From: Thiohalorhabdus denitrificans
GTDB taxonomy: Bacteria > Pseudomonadota > Gammaproteobacteria > Thiohalorhabdales > Thiohalorhabdaceae
Direction of reading: 5' to 3'
DNA: 64,000 nt
NCBI RefSeq assembly: GCF_001399755.1
Contig: NZ_LJCP01000008.1
Coordinates: 186,001 to 250,000, forward strand
In this document: piece by piece, positions 44,803 through 53,196 of the stretch
Position numbering within the stretch: the first letter of the stretch is position 1
Layout of the letters: each line of letters opens with the position of its first letter
The notes under the pieces: generated by a model
The model's input: the letters and a program-made list of their open reading frames with translations, nothing else
Told to the model about the DNA's origin: nothing
Database searches by the model: none
Made by a program: the position numbers and the translations under genes

Positions 44803-44867
44803 GGGGACGCGGGTCGGCCCGAAATGGGGTGTCCGGATCTGGACAGGAGGATTTTGGGGAGGGGACG

Positions 44868-45281
44868 CTACTCGAGGCGATCCGGAAGCACGGTGCAGAC
44901 TACCGAGCGCCGGTGGCGCGGCCCGTCGAACTCGCAGAGGAACAGGCCCTGCCAGGTGGACAGGCCCAGGCGGCCGTCGATCAGGGGGATGGTCTCGGAG
45001 GGGCCCACCAGGCCGGACTTCAGGTGAGAGTCGCCGTTGCCGTCCTGGGCGTCGTGCTCCCACACCCCGCGCGGAATCGTGTCACGGAGCAGCCGGACCA
45101 CATCGCGGGGGACGCTGTCGTCCCAGTTCTCCTGGATCATGATCCCCGCCGTGGCCCCCTGCACGTAAACCGACACCAGGCCGTCGGGGGCCCCGCATTC
45201 CCGCACCACGCCCTCCACCTGAGGGGTGATGTCCACCAGCTCCTCGCGCTCGTGGGTGGCGACCTCGATGATGCGGCGCAT
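44868..45281 (-). CDS. YjbQ / UPF0047 family protein
   Basis: The 137-aa protein has the family motifs GLVSVYVQGATAGIMIQENWD, GNGDSHLKSGLVGPSETIPLIDGRLGLSTWQ and LFLCEFDGPRHRR. Members form trimers with a His-lined pocket, and some have weak thiamine-phosphate synthase activity; the main cellular role is unknown. Length is normal. It converges with the YrhK-like gene and is divergent from the third RND operon. Confidence 0.88.
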   Translation of the reverse strand: MRRIIEVATHEREELVDITPQVEGVVRECGAPDGLVSVYVQGATAGIMIQENWDDSVPRDVVRLLRDTIPRGVWEHDAQDGNGDSHLKSGLVGPSETIPLIDGRLGLSTWQGLFLCEFDGPRHRRSVVCTVLPDRLE

Positions 45282-45417
45282 GGCTATCTCCCTTCGCGGC
45301 TTGCCCGCCGGCCAGGATAGCAGGGGGGCCAGCTGCCCCAGAAACGACCCCGCCCCAAGCATTTGACCGCTCGGTAAGCCCCCCGTGAGAATGAAGTCCC
45401 GGACACCGGAGACTCCC

Positions 45418-46494
45418 ATGCCCCGCATCCCCCGACGCCCCCTCGTCATCGCTGCCGTGCTCCTCGTCGCGGCGGCGTGGATCCTCTCGGGCCTGCTCAC
45501 CCGCCCCGGCCCCGAGCCCGAGAGCCGGGAAGAGCCCCAGCCGATGACCGTGGGCGTGGCCGAGCGCCGCGCCGAACCGGTGGAGGAGCTCCTGGTCCTC
45601 CAGGGGGACGTGGAGCCGGACCGCCAAATGGTGGTCCGCGCCGAGACCTCCGGGCAGGTGGCCGAATGGGCCGTGCCCCGCGGCGCCCGGGTGGAGGAGG
45701 GGGACCTCCTGGCGCGGCTGAAGATGGACGATCGGGAGGCCCAGCTCCGCCGGGCCGAGGCCCGGCTCGCCGGCGCCAAGAGCGACTACGAGGCCACCAA
45801 AGCCATGGCCGAGGACAACTTCATCGGCGAGCTGAACGTCGCCGTGAAGGAGGCGGAGCTGGAGGCCGCCCGGGCCGAGGTGGAGGCGGTACGCCTCGAC
45901 ATCGAGCACACCCGCATCAAGGCCCCCATGACCGGCACCGTCAACCGCCGCATCGCCGAGCGCGGCGACTTCCTGGGGGTAGGGGGGGAGGTGGCGGAGA
46001 TCGTGGTCAATGACCCGCTCCTGGCCGTGGTGCAGGTGCCCCAGCACCGCGAGGGCGACGTGGAGCCGGGGCAGGAGGCGCGCATCCGCTTCCTGGACGG
46101 CCGCCGCGCCAAGGGCGAGGTGACCTTCGTCGCCCCGCTGGCCGACCCCGCCACCCGCACCTTCCGCCTGGAGGCCACCTTCCCCAACCCCGACGGCGAC
46201 CTGCCCTCCGGGATCAGCGCCGAGGTGGTGATCCCGGTGGCGGAGAGGAAGGCCCACCGCGTCTCCCCCTCCCTCCTGGTCCTGAACGACGACGGGCGGC
46301 TCGGGCTGCGGGCCGTGGAGGACGGCGAGGTGGTCTTTCACGAGGTGGAGATCGTCCGCGCCGACGAGCAGGGGGTCTGGGTCACCGGCCCGCCGGATGA
46401 GCTGACCCTCATCACCGTGGGCGGCGGCTTCGTGCGAGCCGGGGAAACGGTGCGCACCGAGGCGGCCCCCGCCCCCGGCGAGGGCGGTCCGTGA
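45418..46494 (+). CDS. RND periplasmic adaptor (AcrA/MexA type)
   Basis: The 358-aa membrane-fusion protein has an N-terminal anchor (PLVIAAVLLVAAAWILSGLL), a lipoyl-like domain (SGQVAEWAVPRGARVEEGDLLARL), a helical hairpin (AQLRRAEARLAGAKSDYEATKAM), KAPMTGTVNRRIAERGDFL and a beta-barrel. It overlaps the permease gene by four bases (GTGA), so the pair forms a two-gene pump operon. No outer-membrane channel gene is next to it. Confidence 0.9.
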   Translation: MPRIPRRPLVIAAVLLVAAAWILSGLLTRPGPEPESREEPQPMTVGVAERRAEPVEELLVLQGDVEPDRQMVVRAETSGQVAEWAVPRGARVEEGDLLARLKMDDREAQLRRAEARLAGAKSDYEATKAMAEDNFIGELNVAVKEAELEAARAEVEAVRLDIEHTRIKAPMTGTVNRRIAERGDFLGVGGEVAEIVVNDPLLAVVQVPQHREGDVEPGQEARIRFLDGRRAKGEVTFVAPLADPATRTFRLEATFPNPDGDLPSGISAEVVIPVAERKAHRVSPSLLVLNDDGRLGLRAVEDGEVVFHEVEIVRADEQGVWVTGPPDELTLITVGGGFVRAGETVRTEAAPAPGEGGP

Positions 46495-49400
46495 GGGCGC
46501 TCATCGCCGCCGCGGTGGGCCGGGCCCGGGCGGTCCTCCTCCTGCTGGGCATCCTGCTGGTGCTGGGCACCGTCTCCTACGCCACCATCCCCAAGGAGGC
46601 CAGTCCGGAGATCGACATCCCCATCTACTTCGTCACCGTCCCCTACCCCGGCATCACCTCCGAGGACGCCGAGCGCATCCTGCTCCGCCCGTTGGAGCGG
46701 GAGCTGCAGTCGGTAGCCGGGCTGGACGAGATGCGCTCCTGGGCCGGGGAAGGCTTCGCCATGCTGCGGCTCGACTTCGACCCCGGCTGGGACAGCGGGC
46801 GGGCCCAGGCCGACGTGCGGGAGCAGGTGGACCAGACGGAGCCGGAGCTCCCCGAGGAGGCCGAGGAGCCCCAGGTCTCGGAGGTGGACGTGTCGCTGTT
46901 CCCGGTGCTCACCGCCACCCTCTCCGGCCCCGTGGACGAGCGCACCCTGCTGGAGACGGCCCGCGACCTGCGCGACCGCCTGGAATCCCGTCCGGGCATC
47001 CTGGAGGTGGACATCGGCGGCGAGCGCGAGGACGTCATGGAGATCCTCGTGGATCCCCTGATCATGGAGTCCTACAACCTCTCCTACGCCGAGCTCACCT
47101 CCGCCATCCAGCGCAACAACCTCCTGGTCACCGCGGGCAGCATGGACACCGGCGCCGGACGCATCTCGGTCAAGGTACCCGGCACCATCGAGGGCCCCGA
47201 CGCGGTGGAGAACATCGCCCTGCGCAGCCACGAGGGCACGGTGGTGCGCGTGGGGGACGTGGCCGAGGTGCGGCAGACCTACAAGGACCCGGACAGCTTC
47301 GCCCGCATCGACGGCAATCCGGCGCTGTCCCTGGAGATTCGCAAGCGCAGCGGGGCCAACATCCTGGAGGTGGTGGGCGAGGCCCGGGCGGTCATCGAGG
47401 AGGCCCGCCAGCAGGCCCCCGAGGCCCTGGAGGTGCGCTACCTGCAGGACGCCGCCGAGGACGTGGCCGACTTCCTCGGCGACCTGGAGAACAACGTCAT
47501 CACCGCCGTCCTCCTGGTGGTGCTGGTGATCGTCGCCGCCCTCGGGGTGCGCGCCTCCCTGCTGGTGGCGGTGGCCATCCCCGGCGCCTTCCTCGGCGGG
47601 ATCCTGGCCCTCGACCTGCTCGGCTTCACCCTCAACCTGGTGGTGCTGTTCTCCCTCATCCTGGTGGTGGGGATGCTGGTGGACGGTGCCGTGGTGGTGG
47701 CCGAGCTGGCCGACCGTCACCTCGCCGCGGGCCAGCCGCGCCGGGCCGCCTACCGCGACGCCGCGGCGCGCATGGCCTGGCCGGTGACCACCGCCATCGC
47801 CACCACCCTGGCGGTCTTCTTCCCCATGCTCTTCTGGCCCGGCGTGGTGGGCGAGTTCATCGTCTACCTGCCGGCCACGGTCATCCTCACCCTGCTGCTG
47901 TCCCTGGCCATGGCGCTGATCTTCGTCCCCACTCTGGGCTCGGTGGCGGGCCCCCGGCGGGCCCTCAACCCCGTGCTGACGCGCCAGATCCGGGCCGCCG
48001 AGGCGGGCCGCTGGGAGGAGCTGGGCCGGGTCAACCGGGCCTACGTGGACGCCCTGGCCGTCGCCTGCCGCCGGCCGGGCCGGACCCTCCTGGTGGTGGC
48101 CGCGGCCACCGCCGCCGTCTACGCCGCCTGGGCGGCCCATGGCCGCGGCGTCTCCTTCTTCCCCGACATCGAGCCCCGCTTCGCCCAGATCCAGATCCAG
48201 GCGCGGGGCGACCTCTCGGTGTGGGAGGCGGACGACCTGGTCCGCCGCGTCGAGGAGCGCATCGCCGGCACCGAGGGCATCAAGACGCGCTACGCCCGTA
48301 CGCTGGTCTCCCAGCAGCGGCGCCTGGAGGGCGACCTCGCCGAGGACGTCATCGGCATCATCCAGCTGGAGCTCACCGACTGGCGCACCCGGGCGCCCGC
48401 CTCGGAGGTCCTGCAGGAGCTGCGCGGGCGGATCACCGACATCCCCGGCCTGAAGATCCAGGTCCGCGAGCAGGAACGCGGCCCCACCTCGGGCAAGCCG
48501 GTGGTGGTGGAGGTCCAGGGCGAGGACGAGGGACAGCTGAAGGCGGCGGTGGAGGAGGTGCGCCAGCGCATGGCCGAGGTGGGCGGCTTCACGGACGTGG
48601 AGGACGACCGCCCGCCGCCGGGGGTGGAGGTGGAGCTGCGGGTGGACCGCGAGGAGGCGGCCCGCCACGGGGTGGACATCGCCCTGCTCGGCCAGGGCCT
48701 GCAGACCCTCACCGAGGGCACCCTGCTGGGCACCTACCACCCCGAATTCACCGACGAGGCGGTGGACATCCGGCTGCGCCTGCCCACGGACGCCCGCCAC
48801 CTGCAGCAGCTCGCCACCCTGCGCCTGCCCACGGAGCGGGGCCTGGTTCCCCTGCGCAACTTCGCCGAGCTGGAGCCGGTCCCGGCCACCGGCCTCATTA
48901 AGCGCCGGGACGCCAACCGGGCCCACACCGTGGAGGCGGACGTAGCCAGTGGCGAGCTGGTGGACGAGCGTCTATCCGCCCTGGAGGAGGCCCTGGCGGA
49001 GGACCCCCTGCCCGGGGAGGTGGACTACGCCTTCCGGGGCGAGCGGGAGGACATGGCGGAGTCCACGGGCTTCCTGACGCGGGCCTTCTACCTCGCCCTT
49101 GGCCTGATGGTGGTGATCCTGGTGACCCAGTTCAATCGCTTCACCCAGGCCGGCCTGGTGCTGTCCGCCATCCTGTTCTCCACCGCCGGGGTCCTGGTGG
49201 GGCTGCTCCTGCGGGGCGAGCCCTTCGGCATCGTCATGAGCGGCATCGGCACCCTGGCCCTGGCGGGGATCGTGGTGAACAACAACATCGTCCTCATCGA
49301 CACCTACAACGTGCTGCGCCGGGACCACGACCTGGCGCCCCTGGAGGCCGCCCTGCGCACCGGCGCCCAGCGCGCCCGGCCGGTGATCCTCACCGCCGTG

Positions 49401-49622
49401 ACCACCATCCTGGGGCTGGCGCCCATGGTCTTCGGCCTCACCATCGACTTCGTGGGCCGCGACTTCCACATCGGCGCCCCCTCCACCCAGTTCTGGACCC
49501 AGCTGGCCACCGCCATCAGCGGCGGGCTGCTGCTGGCCACCCCCCTGACCCTGTTCTTCACCCCCGCCATGCTGGTCTGGCTCGACCGGCGCCGGGACGG
49601 GGACCAAACCGCCCCCGCCTGA
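46491..49622 (+). CDS. RND efflux permease with altered TM4 Asp pair
   Basis: The 1043-aa inner-membrane pump has the usual RND layout: TIPKEASPEIDIP after TM1, a duplicated porter domain, and VVVNNNIVLIDTYNVLRRDH in the C-terminal half. TM4 reads VVGMLVDGAVVVAELADRH, so the second Asp of the AcrB proton-relay pair is Gly399 while Asp398 remains. The start is GTG, overlapping the adaptor stop. It belongs to the non-metal (HAE-type) branch, but the substrate cannot be told. It is translationally coupled to the adaptor. Confidence 0.9.
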   Translation: MRALIAAAVGRARAVLLLLGILLVLGTVSYATIPKEASPEIDIPIYFVTVPYPGITSEDAERILLRPLERELQSVAGLDEMRSWAGEGFAMLRLDFDPGWDSGRAQADVREQVDQTEPELPEEAEEPQVSEVDVSLFPVLTATLSGPVDERTLLETARDLRDRLESRPGILEVDIGGEREDVMEILVDPLIMESYNLSYAELTSAIQRNNLLVTAGSMDTGAGRISVKVPGTIEGPDAVENIALRSHEGTVVRVGDVAEVRQTYKDPDSFARIDGNPALSLEIRKRSGANILEVVGEARAVIEEARQQAPEALEVRYLQDAAEDVADFLGDLENNVITAVLLVVLVIVAALGVRASLLVAVAIPGAFLGGILALDLLGFTLNLVVLFSLILVVGMLVDGAVVVAELADRHLAAGQPRRAAYRDAAARMAWPVTTAIATTLAVFFPMLFWPGVVGEFIVYLPATVILTLLLSLAMALIFVPTLGSVAGPRRALNPVLTRQIRAAEAGRWEELGRVNRAYVDALAVACRRPGRTLLVVAAATAAVYAAWAAHGRGVSFFPDIEPRFAQIQIQARGDLSVWEADDLVRRVEERIAGTEGIKTRYARTLVSQQRRLEGDLAEDVIGIIQLELTDWRTRAPASEVLQELRGRITDIPGLKIQVREQERGPTSGKPVVVEVQGEDEGQLKAAVEEVRQRMAEVGGFTDVEDDRPPPGVEVELRVDREEAARHGVDIALLGQGLQTLTEGTLLGTYHPEFTDEAVDIRLRLPTDARHLQQLATLRLPTERGLVPLRNFAELEPVPATGLIKRRDANRAHTVEADVASGELVDERLSALEEALAEDPLPGEVDYAFRGEREDMAESTGFLTRAFYLALGLMVVILVTQFNRFTQAGLVLSAILFSTAGVLVGLLLRGEPFGIVMSGIGTLALAGIVVNNNIVLIDTYNVLRRDHDLAPLEAALRTGAQRARPVILTAVTTILGLAPMVFGLTIDFVGRDFHIGAPSTQFWTQLATAISGGLLLATPLTLFFTPAMLVWLDRRRDGDQTAPA

Positions 49623-49762
49623 GCCCGGCCCCGGACCGCCTCACCCCTCCCCTGCGCCCCAATGCGCCGGGCCCGGCTTTGACCGGGCCCGGCCCCAACT
49701 GGATAATCCGCCACCTCTTCCCCCCTGCCCAGCGGGCTTTGAAAACCGAGCCTGCAACGCCC

Positions 49763-50011
49763 ATGAGCAGCCCCGACGCCCAGCCGACCCCCGCCGAGAT
49801 CGAGGAACGCGAGCGCCTCGCCGAGGTGAAGTCCCGCCTGCAGCGCGCCCTGGGCGCCCTTGACAGCTACGCACGGGAGATCCAGGAGCTGAAGGAATAC
49901 CTGTGGGACAGCCGTGGGGACATGGACCACGCGGAGAAGGTGGCCGCCCGGGAGCAGGTCCAGCAGTCGGTGCGCACCGGCGAGCTCACCCCCTTCGTGC
50001 AGGACGGATAA
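49763..50011 (+). CDS. Stand-alone HelD-like N-terminal coiled-coil protein
   Basis: The 82-aa, almost all-helical protein runs IEERERLAEVKSRLQRALGALDSYAREIQELKEYLWDSRGDMDHAEK and then REQVQQSVRTGE. The segment LKEYLWDSRGDMDHAEK followed by R-x-x-V-x-x-x-x-x-TGE closely resembles the antiparallel coil at the start of HelD/HelR-type helicases, which enters RNA polymerase. Here no helicase follows; a terminator comes next. It may be a remnant or a small polymerase-binding factor. Identification is by remembered pattern, not by search. It lies 140 bases after the RND gene in the same direction. Confidence 0.5.
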   Translation: MSSPDAQPTPAEIEERERLAEVKSRLQRALGALDSYAREIQELKEYLWDSRGDMDHAEKVAAREQVQQSVRTGELTPFVQDG

Positions 50012-50090
50012 ACCGCCCCAGCTTTTCCGTGGCCTGCTTTCCCTCCCTTTTGCAGCTTCCCACAACCGCCCGTCTATTGCCTTGGCAAAG

Positions 50091-50121
50091 CCGCCCGAAG
50101 GGCGGTTCCCTTTCCTTTTCC
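50091..50121 (+). terminator. Probable Rho-independent terminator
   Basis: The stem CCGCCC / GGGCGG with a GAA loop is followed by a T-rich tract (TTCCCTTTCCTTTT). It lies 80 bases past the HelD-like coil gene. Confidence 0.65.
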
Positions 50122-50676
50122 GGCTTCCTGTTCCGCAACGAGAACGCAAGCACATTGCAAGGAATTCCTTATATACAAAACTACTTATTTAAATACTATT
50201 ATTGAATTTTGCCCGATAATCCTTTACCAAATACACCGCCCGGAAAGCTGAAAGAGGTTCACTTCTATACCGCTTTCCAGGCCCGTTTCTTTGCCCCGCA
50301 CATCCCGAAACGGGGGGATAAGGGATGCCTCAATCTTTCTGCAGAGCAGCTGGAACCCTTTTCCAACGTTTGTTTTCCAAAACCCTCCCCTTGCCTACGG
50401 AATCCGGCCCATGGAAGGGCCTCCATCCCACAAGAGGACCCGGTTTATTCCCCGTACTCCAGGGCCTATCCCGGGAACGGTCTCGCAACTTCAGACATCT
50501 TTTCCTGAATTCGGAGGAAACTGCGGGGATATCGGACAAGCGGATGACAACCCATATAAAAATGGTATCATTCGCCCTCCATTTAAACCCGACCCCAAAA
50601 ATCAGAAATTCACACGCAGGCCCGGTCGAGCTGACCGGGTCCCGGCGGCCCGGATTCAGAAGGCAGGAGGCCTAGC
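50122..50676. other. AT-rich leader of the GTPase/roadblock operon, no gene
   Basis: About 550 bases without a supported gene. The part 50,150-50,230 is very AT-rich (TTATTTAAATACTATTATTG), in contrast to the rest of the window. An open frame at 50,325-50,675 has no protein-like composition and was rejected. The region must hold the promoter of the operon starting at 50,677, but no element could be fixed with confidence. Confidence 0.5.
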
Positions 50677-51684
50677 ATGCCGAAGGAAATCCGAGTGGGA
50701 ACGAGGGGCCTGCGGGAGGACGCCCTCCGCACGCTGCCGCTGTTCCTCCAACGGGTCGCCCTGGAGAAGGAAGGGGAATGGCGGCTCGTATCCGGGGAGG
50801 AGGCGGCCGACGTCCTGCTGGTGGACATCGACCGGGCTGACCCCCCCGGAGGGTCCGGGACCGCGGCCGCGCAGGATGAAATCCCCGTGGTTGCCGTGTC
50901 CGATGACCCCGGCCGGTTGCCCCCGGGGCGCCCCGGGCTGGTGTACCCCCTCCGGGCGCAGGAGCTCGGGCGAGCCCTGCTCCGAAGCACGGGGGCGGAG
51001 CCCTCGGAAAGCCCGGAATCGGAAACGCCTGCCGAACCTGCCCAGCCTGCCCCCGGAGCCAAGGGCAATCCCCCGGCCGGGCCCTGCAGCCGGAAGGTGG
51101 CCGAGCTCATCGAGCCGCTGCGCAGGGAGCAGGCGGGCACGGATCTCCGCCTGGATCTGGAGGACGGCCACTACCTGGCCGCCAGCCCGGAGAAGGGCTA
51201 CTTCGTGACCACCCTCCATATCGGGGGATTCGCTCACCAGTGCCCCGGCCTAGCGGAAAAGGAATGGCAACCCATTCGGGGGGGCCTGCCCGAGGGCCAA
51301 GGACCGCGCAGGTCCATGGCCCAGCTGGAATGGCTCCTGGCCTATTTCGGGGCGCGCGACGGACTGCTGCCCCAGATACCCCGGGACGCCGGATTCACCC
51401 TCCAGGCCTGGCCCGACTATCAGGTGGTTCCCATGGCGGCCAACAAGCCCCGGGTCTGGGCCTATCTGAAGGGACATGCGGCGGACGCCGGGACCATCGC
51501 CGCGGCGACGGGCGTGGATTGGGGGGAGGTGGTCGGCTCCCTCAACGCCGGATGGCTCGCGGGGGCGGTCCGCTCCGCCCCGGTGACCACCCCCAGCCCG
51601 GCCGGGAGCAAGGACGGTACCGCCAAGGCCGAGATCATCGGCAAGATCCAACAGCGCCTCGGGCTCCAGCCGGGCGGCGAGTAG
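50677..51684 (+). CDS. Pseudo-receiver protein of the GTPase/roadblock operon
   Basis: The 335-aa cytoplasmic protein has three parts. Residues 1-110 look like a receiver fold (ADVLLVDIDRAD, IPVVAVS, LVYPLRAQELGRAL) but lack a clear phosphorylation set. A Pro/Glu-rich linker follows. The middle (RKVAELIEPLRREQAGTDLRLDLEDGHYLAASPEKGYFVTTLHIGGF) is of unknown fold. The end (AGTIAAATGVDWGEVVGSLNAGWLAGAV) looks like a winged helix. It is first in an operon with a small GTPase and two roadblock proteins, so it may be an effector or regulator of that switch. No named family recognised. Confidence 0.6.
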   Translation: MPKEIRVGTRGLREDALRTLPLFLQRVALEKEGEWRLVSGEEAADVLLVDIDRADPPGGSGTAAAQDEIPVVAVSDDPGRLPPGRPGLVYPLRAQELGRALLRSTGAEPSESPESETPAEPAQPAPGAKGNPPAGPCSRKVAELIEPLRREQAGTDLRLDLEDGHYLAASPEKGYFVTTLHIGGFAHQCPGLAEKEWQPIRGGLPEGQGPRRSMAQLEWLLAYFGARDGLLPQIPRDAGFTLQAWPDYQVVPMAANKPRVWAYLKGHAADAGTIAAATGVDWGEVVGSLNAGWLAGAVRSAPVTTPSPAGSKDGTAKAEIIGKIQQRLGLQPGGE

Positions 51685-51701
51685 CCAGGAGGAGGAACCA
51701 C

Positions 51702-52229
51702 TTGTCCGAAATCAAACTGGTCTTCGCCGGGCCCACGGGAGCGGGGAAGACCGAGGCCATCTCCCAGATCAGCGAGAAGCCGCCGCTCAGCACGGACCTC
51801 TCCGCCTCGGACGAGGTGGCTCTGCAGAAGGCGACCACCACCGTGGCCATGGACTTCGGGGAGCTGACCCTGCCGGGCGGGGAGAAGCTCCACCTCTACG
51901 GGACCCCCGGCCAGGAGCGGTTCGCCCATATGTGGCCCATTCTGGCCCGCGGCAGCCTGGGGATCATCCTGCTCATCGATCACACGGCCAACGATCCGGC
52001 CGGGGATCTGGAGCTCTACCTCCGCTCCTTCCGCCCCCTCATCGAGGAAACCGCGATCGTGATCGGAGTGACGCGCAGCGACCTCGCCCCCGAGGTAGAC
52101 GCGCAGCCTTATCACGACCGGCTGGCGGAGCAAGGGCTCGATTACCCCGTGCTGTTCGTGGACCCGAGGGACCAGCAGGACGTCCTCATGATGCTGGACA
52201 CGCTGTTGGCCCTGCTGGAATTCCAATAA
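51702..52229 (+). CDS. Small Ras-like GTPase (MglA/COG2229 type)
   Basis: The 175-aa GTPase has the P-loop GPTGAGKT near the N-terminus, a switch region ending TTTVAMDFGEL, G3 as LYGTPGQERFAHMW (Gly in place of the usual Asp of DxxG) and G4 as GVTRSDL (TRSD instead of NKxD). Such proteins pair with roadblock proteins as bacterial counterparts of MglA/MglB and control polarity, motility or surface structures. It starts with TTG after a perfect AGGAGG and is followed 42 bases later by the first roadblock gene. Confidence 0.85.
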   Translation: MSEIKLVFAGPTGAGKTEAISQISEKPPLSTDLSASDEVALQKATTTVAMDFGELTLPGGEKLHLYGTPGQERFAHMWPILARGSLGIILLIDHTANDPAGDLELYLRSFRPLIEETAIVIGVTRSDLAPEVDAQPYHDRLAEQGLDYPVLFVDPRDQQDVLMMLDTLLALLEFQ

Positions 52230-52270
52230 AGCCCCTCTAGGACCCCCCCCACACCCAAGAGGACAAGCCA

Positions 52271-52651
52271 TTGAGCACTGTGGCCGAGCACGAGGGCTAC
52301 CAGGCCCGCCTGAAAGAGCTTCTTGAATCCCAGACCGAGGTGACGGGCGCCGTCATTTCCACCGAGGACGGGCACGCCCTGGCCGGCTACAGCCGGCGTG
52401 AGCTCTCGGGCGAGCGCATCGCCGCCATGAGCAGCTCTTTGGTGGGCCTGGGCGGCACCATGGCGCACACCGTGGGCCAGGGCGAAAACGAGTTCGTCAT
52501 CGTCCAGAACAACGACGGCTACGTGGCCACCTTGCGCATCGACAACCGGCACCTGCTGACCGTGGCGGCCAAGGCGGGCATCAATCTGGGCATGCTGCTG
52601 ACCCTCAGCCGCAATACCGCCAAGGACCTGGCCGCGATCGTGGGCAAATAA
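52271..52651 (+). CDS. Roadblock/LC7 domain protein
   Basis: The 126-aa protein has the roadblock fold: helix, then VTGAVISTEDGHALAGYSRRELSGERIAAMSSSLVGLG, ENEFVIVQNNDGYVATLRID and a last helix GINLGMLLTLSRNTAKDLAAI. Such dimers act as GTPase regulators; MglB is the GAP of MglA. It starts with TTG after AGAGGA. The Gly-Ala-Val-Ile-Ser motif is well preserved. Confidence 0.85.
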   Translation: MSTVAEHEGYQARLKELLESQTEVTGAVISTEDGHALAGYSRRELSGERIAAMSSSLVGLGGTMAHTVGQGENEFVIVQNNDGYVATLRIDNRHLLTVAAKAGINLGMLLTLSRNTAKDLAAIVGK

Positions 52652-52752
52652 CCCCGCCCGAACCGGAGCCAACGGCCCCAGCTGTGAAGGGGCAGATGCA
52701 TACCCCGAGGGGAGGGCCTTCCCCAGCCCATGCCACATAGGAGGAAGCACCA

Positions 52753-53163
52753 ATGGCGAGCACTCTCAACGATGTCGTCGCGGACATGCTGGAACAGGTG
52801 GACGAGGCCCTGGGCGTGGCCGTAGTGGACCTGAACTCCGGCCTGCTGCTGTCCGTGGCGCACAACGTGCCCTATTTCACCCAGAGCTACCTAGACGCGG
52901 TGGCCGCGGCCGCCGTGGACATGTTCCGGGGCAAGACGGTCAGCAACGTGGAGAACCTGATCGCCCAGCAGCGCGGCGAGGAGCCAAAGCGCCACGTCCA
53001 GGAAGTGCAGATGGGCACCACCCATACCCACCACGTCATGTCCATAGTCCCCGACAAGCCCGACGCCCTGCTGGTTCTGATCACTAGCAAGAAGGCTAAC
53101 CTGGGCATGGCCTGGGCGGCGATGAAGAACAACCTGCCCAAGGTGGCGCCCTACTGCCCGTAG
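52753..53163 (+). CDS. Second roadblock-like protein
   Basis: The 136-aa protein is predicted to have the same alpha/beta layout as the gene before: TLNDVVADMLEQVDEALGVAVVDLNSGLLLSVAHN, a central helix with YLDAVAAAAVDMFRGKTV, and HHVMSIVPDKPDALLVLITSKKANLGMAWAAMKNNLP. It may dimerise with the first roadblock protein or form a separate partner of the GTPase. ATG after AGGAGG. Its stop lies 21 bases from the stop of the converging kinase/phosphoesterase gene, with a hairpin between. Confidence 0.75.
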   Translation: MASTLNDVVADMLEQVDEALGVAVVDLNSGLLLSVAHNVPYFTQSYLDAVAAAAVDMFRGKTVSNVENLIAQQRGEEPKRHVQEVQMGTTHTHHVMSIVPDKPDALLVLITSKKANLGMAWAAMKNNLPKVAPYCP

Positions 53164-53173
53164 GGCGGCGAGC

Positions 53174-53196
53174 GAGCGGGCCCTTAGCGCCCGCTC
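53174..53196. terminator. Hairpin between convergent genes
   Basis: A perfect 8-bp stem GAGCGGGC / GCCCGCTC with a seven-base loop overlaps the end of the kinase/phosphoesterase gene. It has no T run, so it may act as a weak bidirectional terminator. Confidence 0.4.

Noticed and set aside
46338-48926. Open minus-strand frame of 862 codons opposite the third RND permease
   Set aside because: Low-complexity His/Gly/Gln chain mirroring the permease; no ribosome site or domain.
50325-50675. 117-codon open frame in the leader of the GTPase operon
   Set aside because: Composition is not protein-like, no ribosome site, and it overlaps the AT-rich control region.
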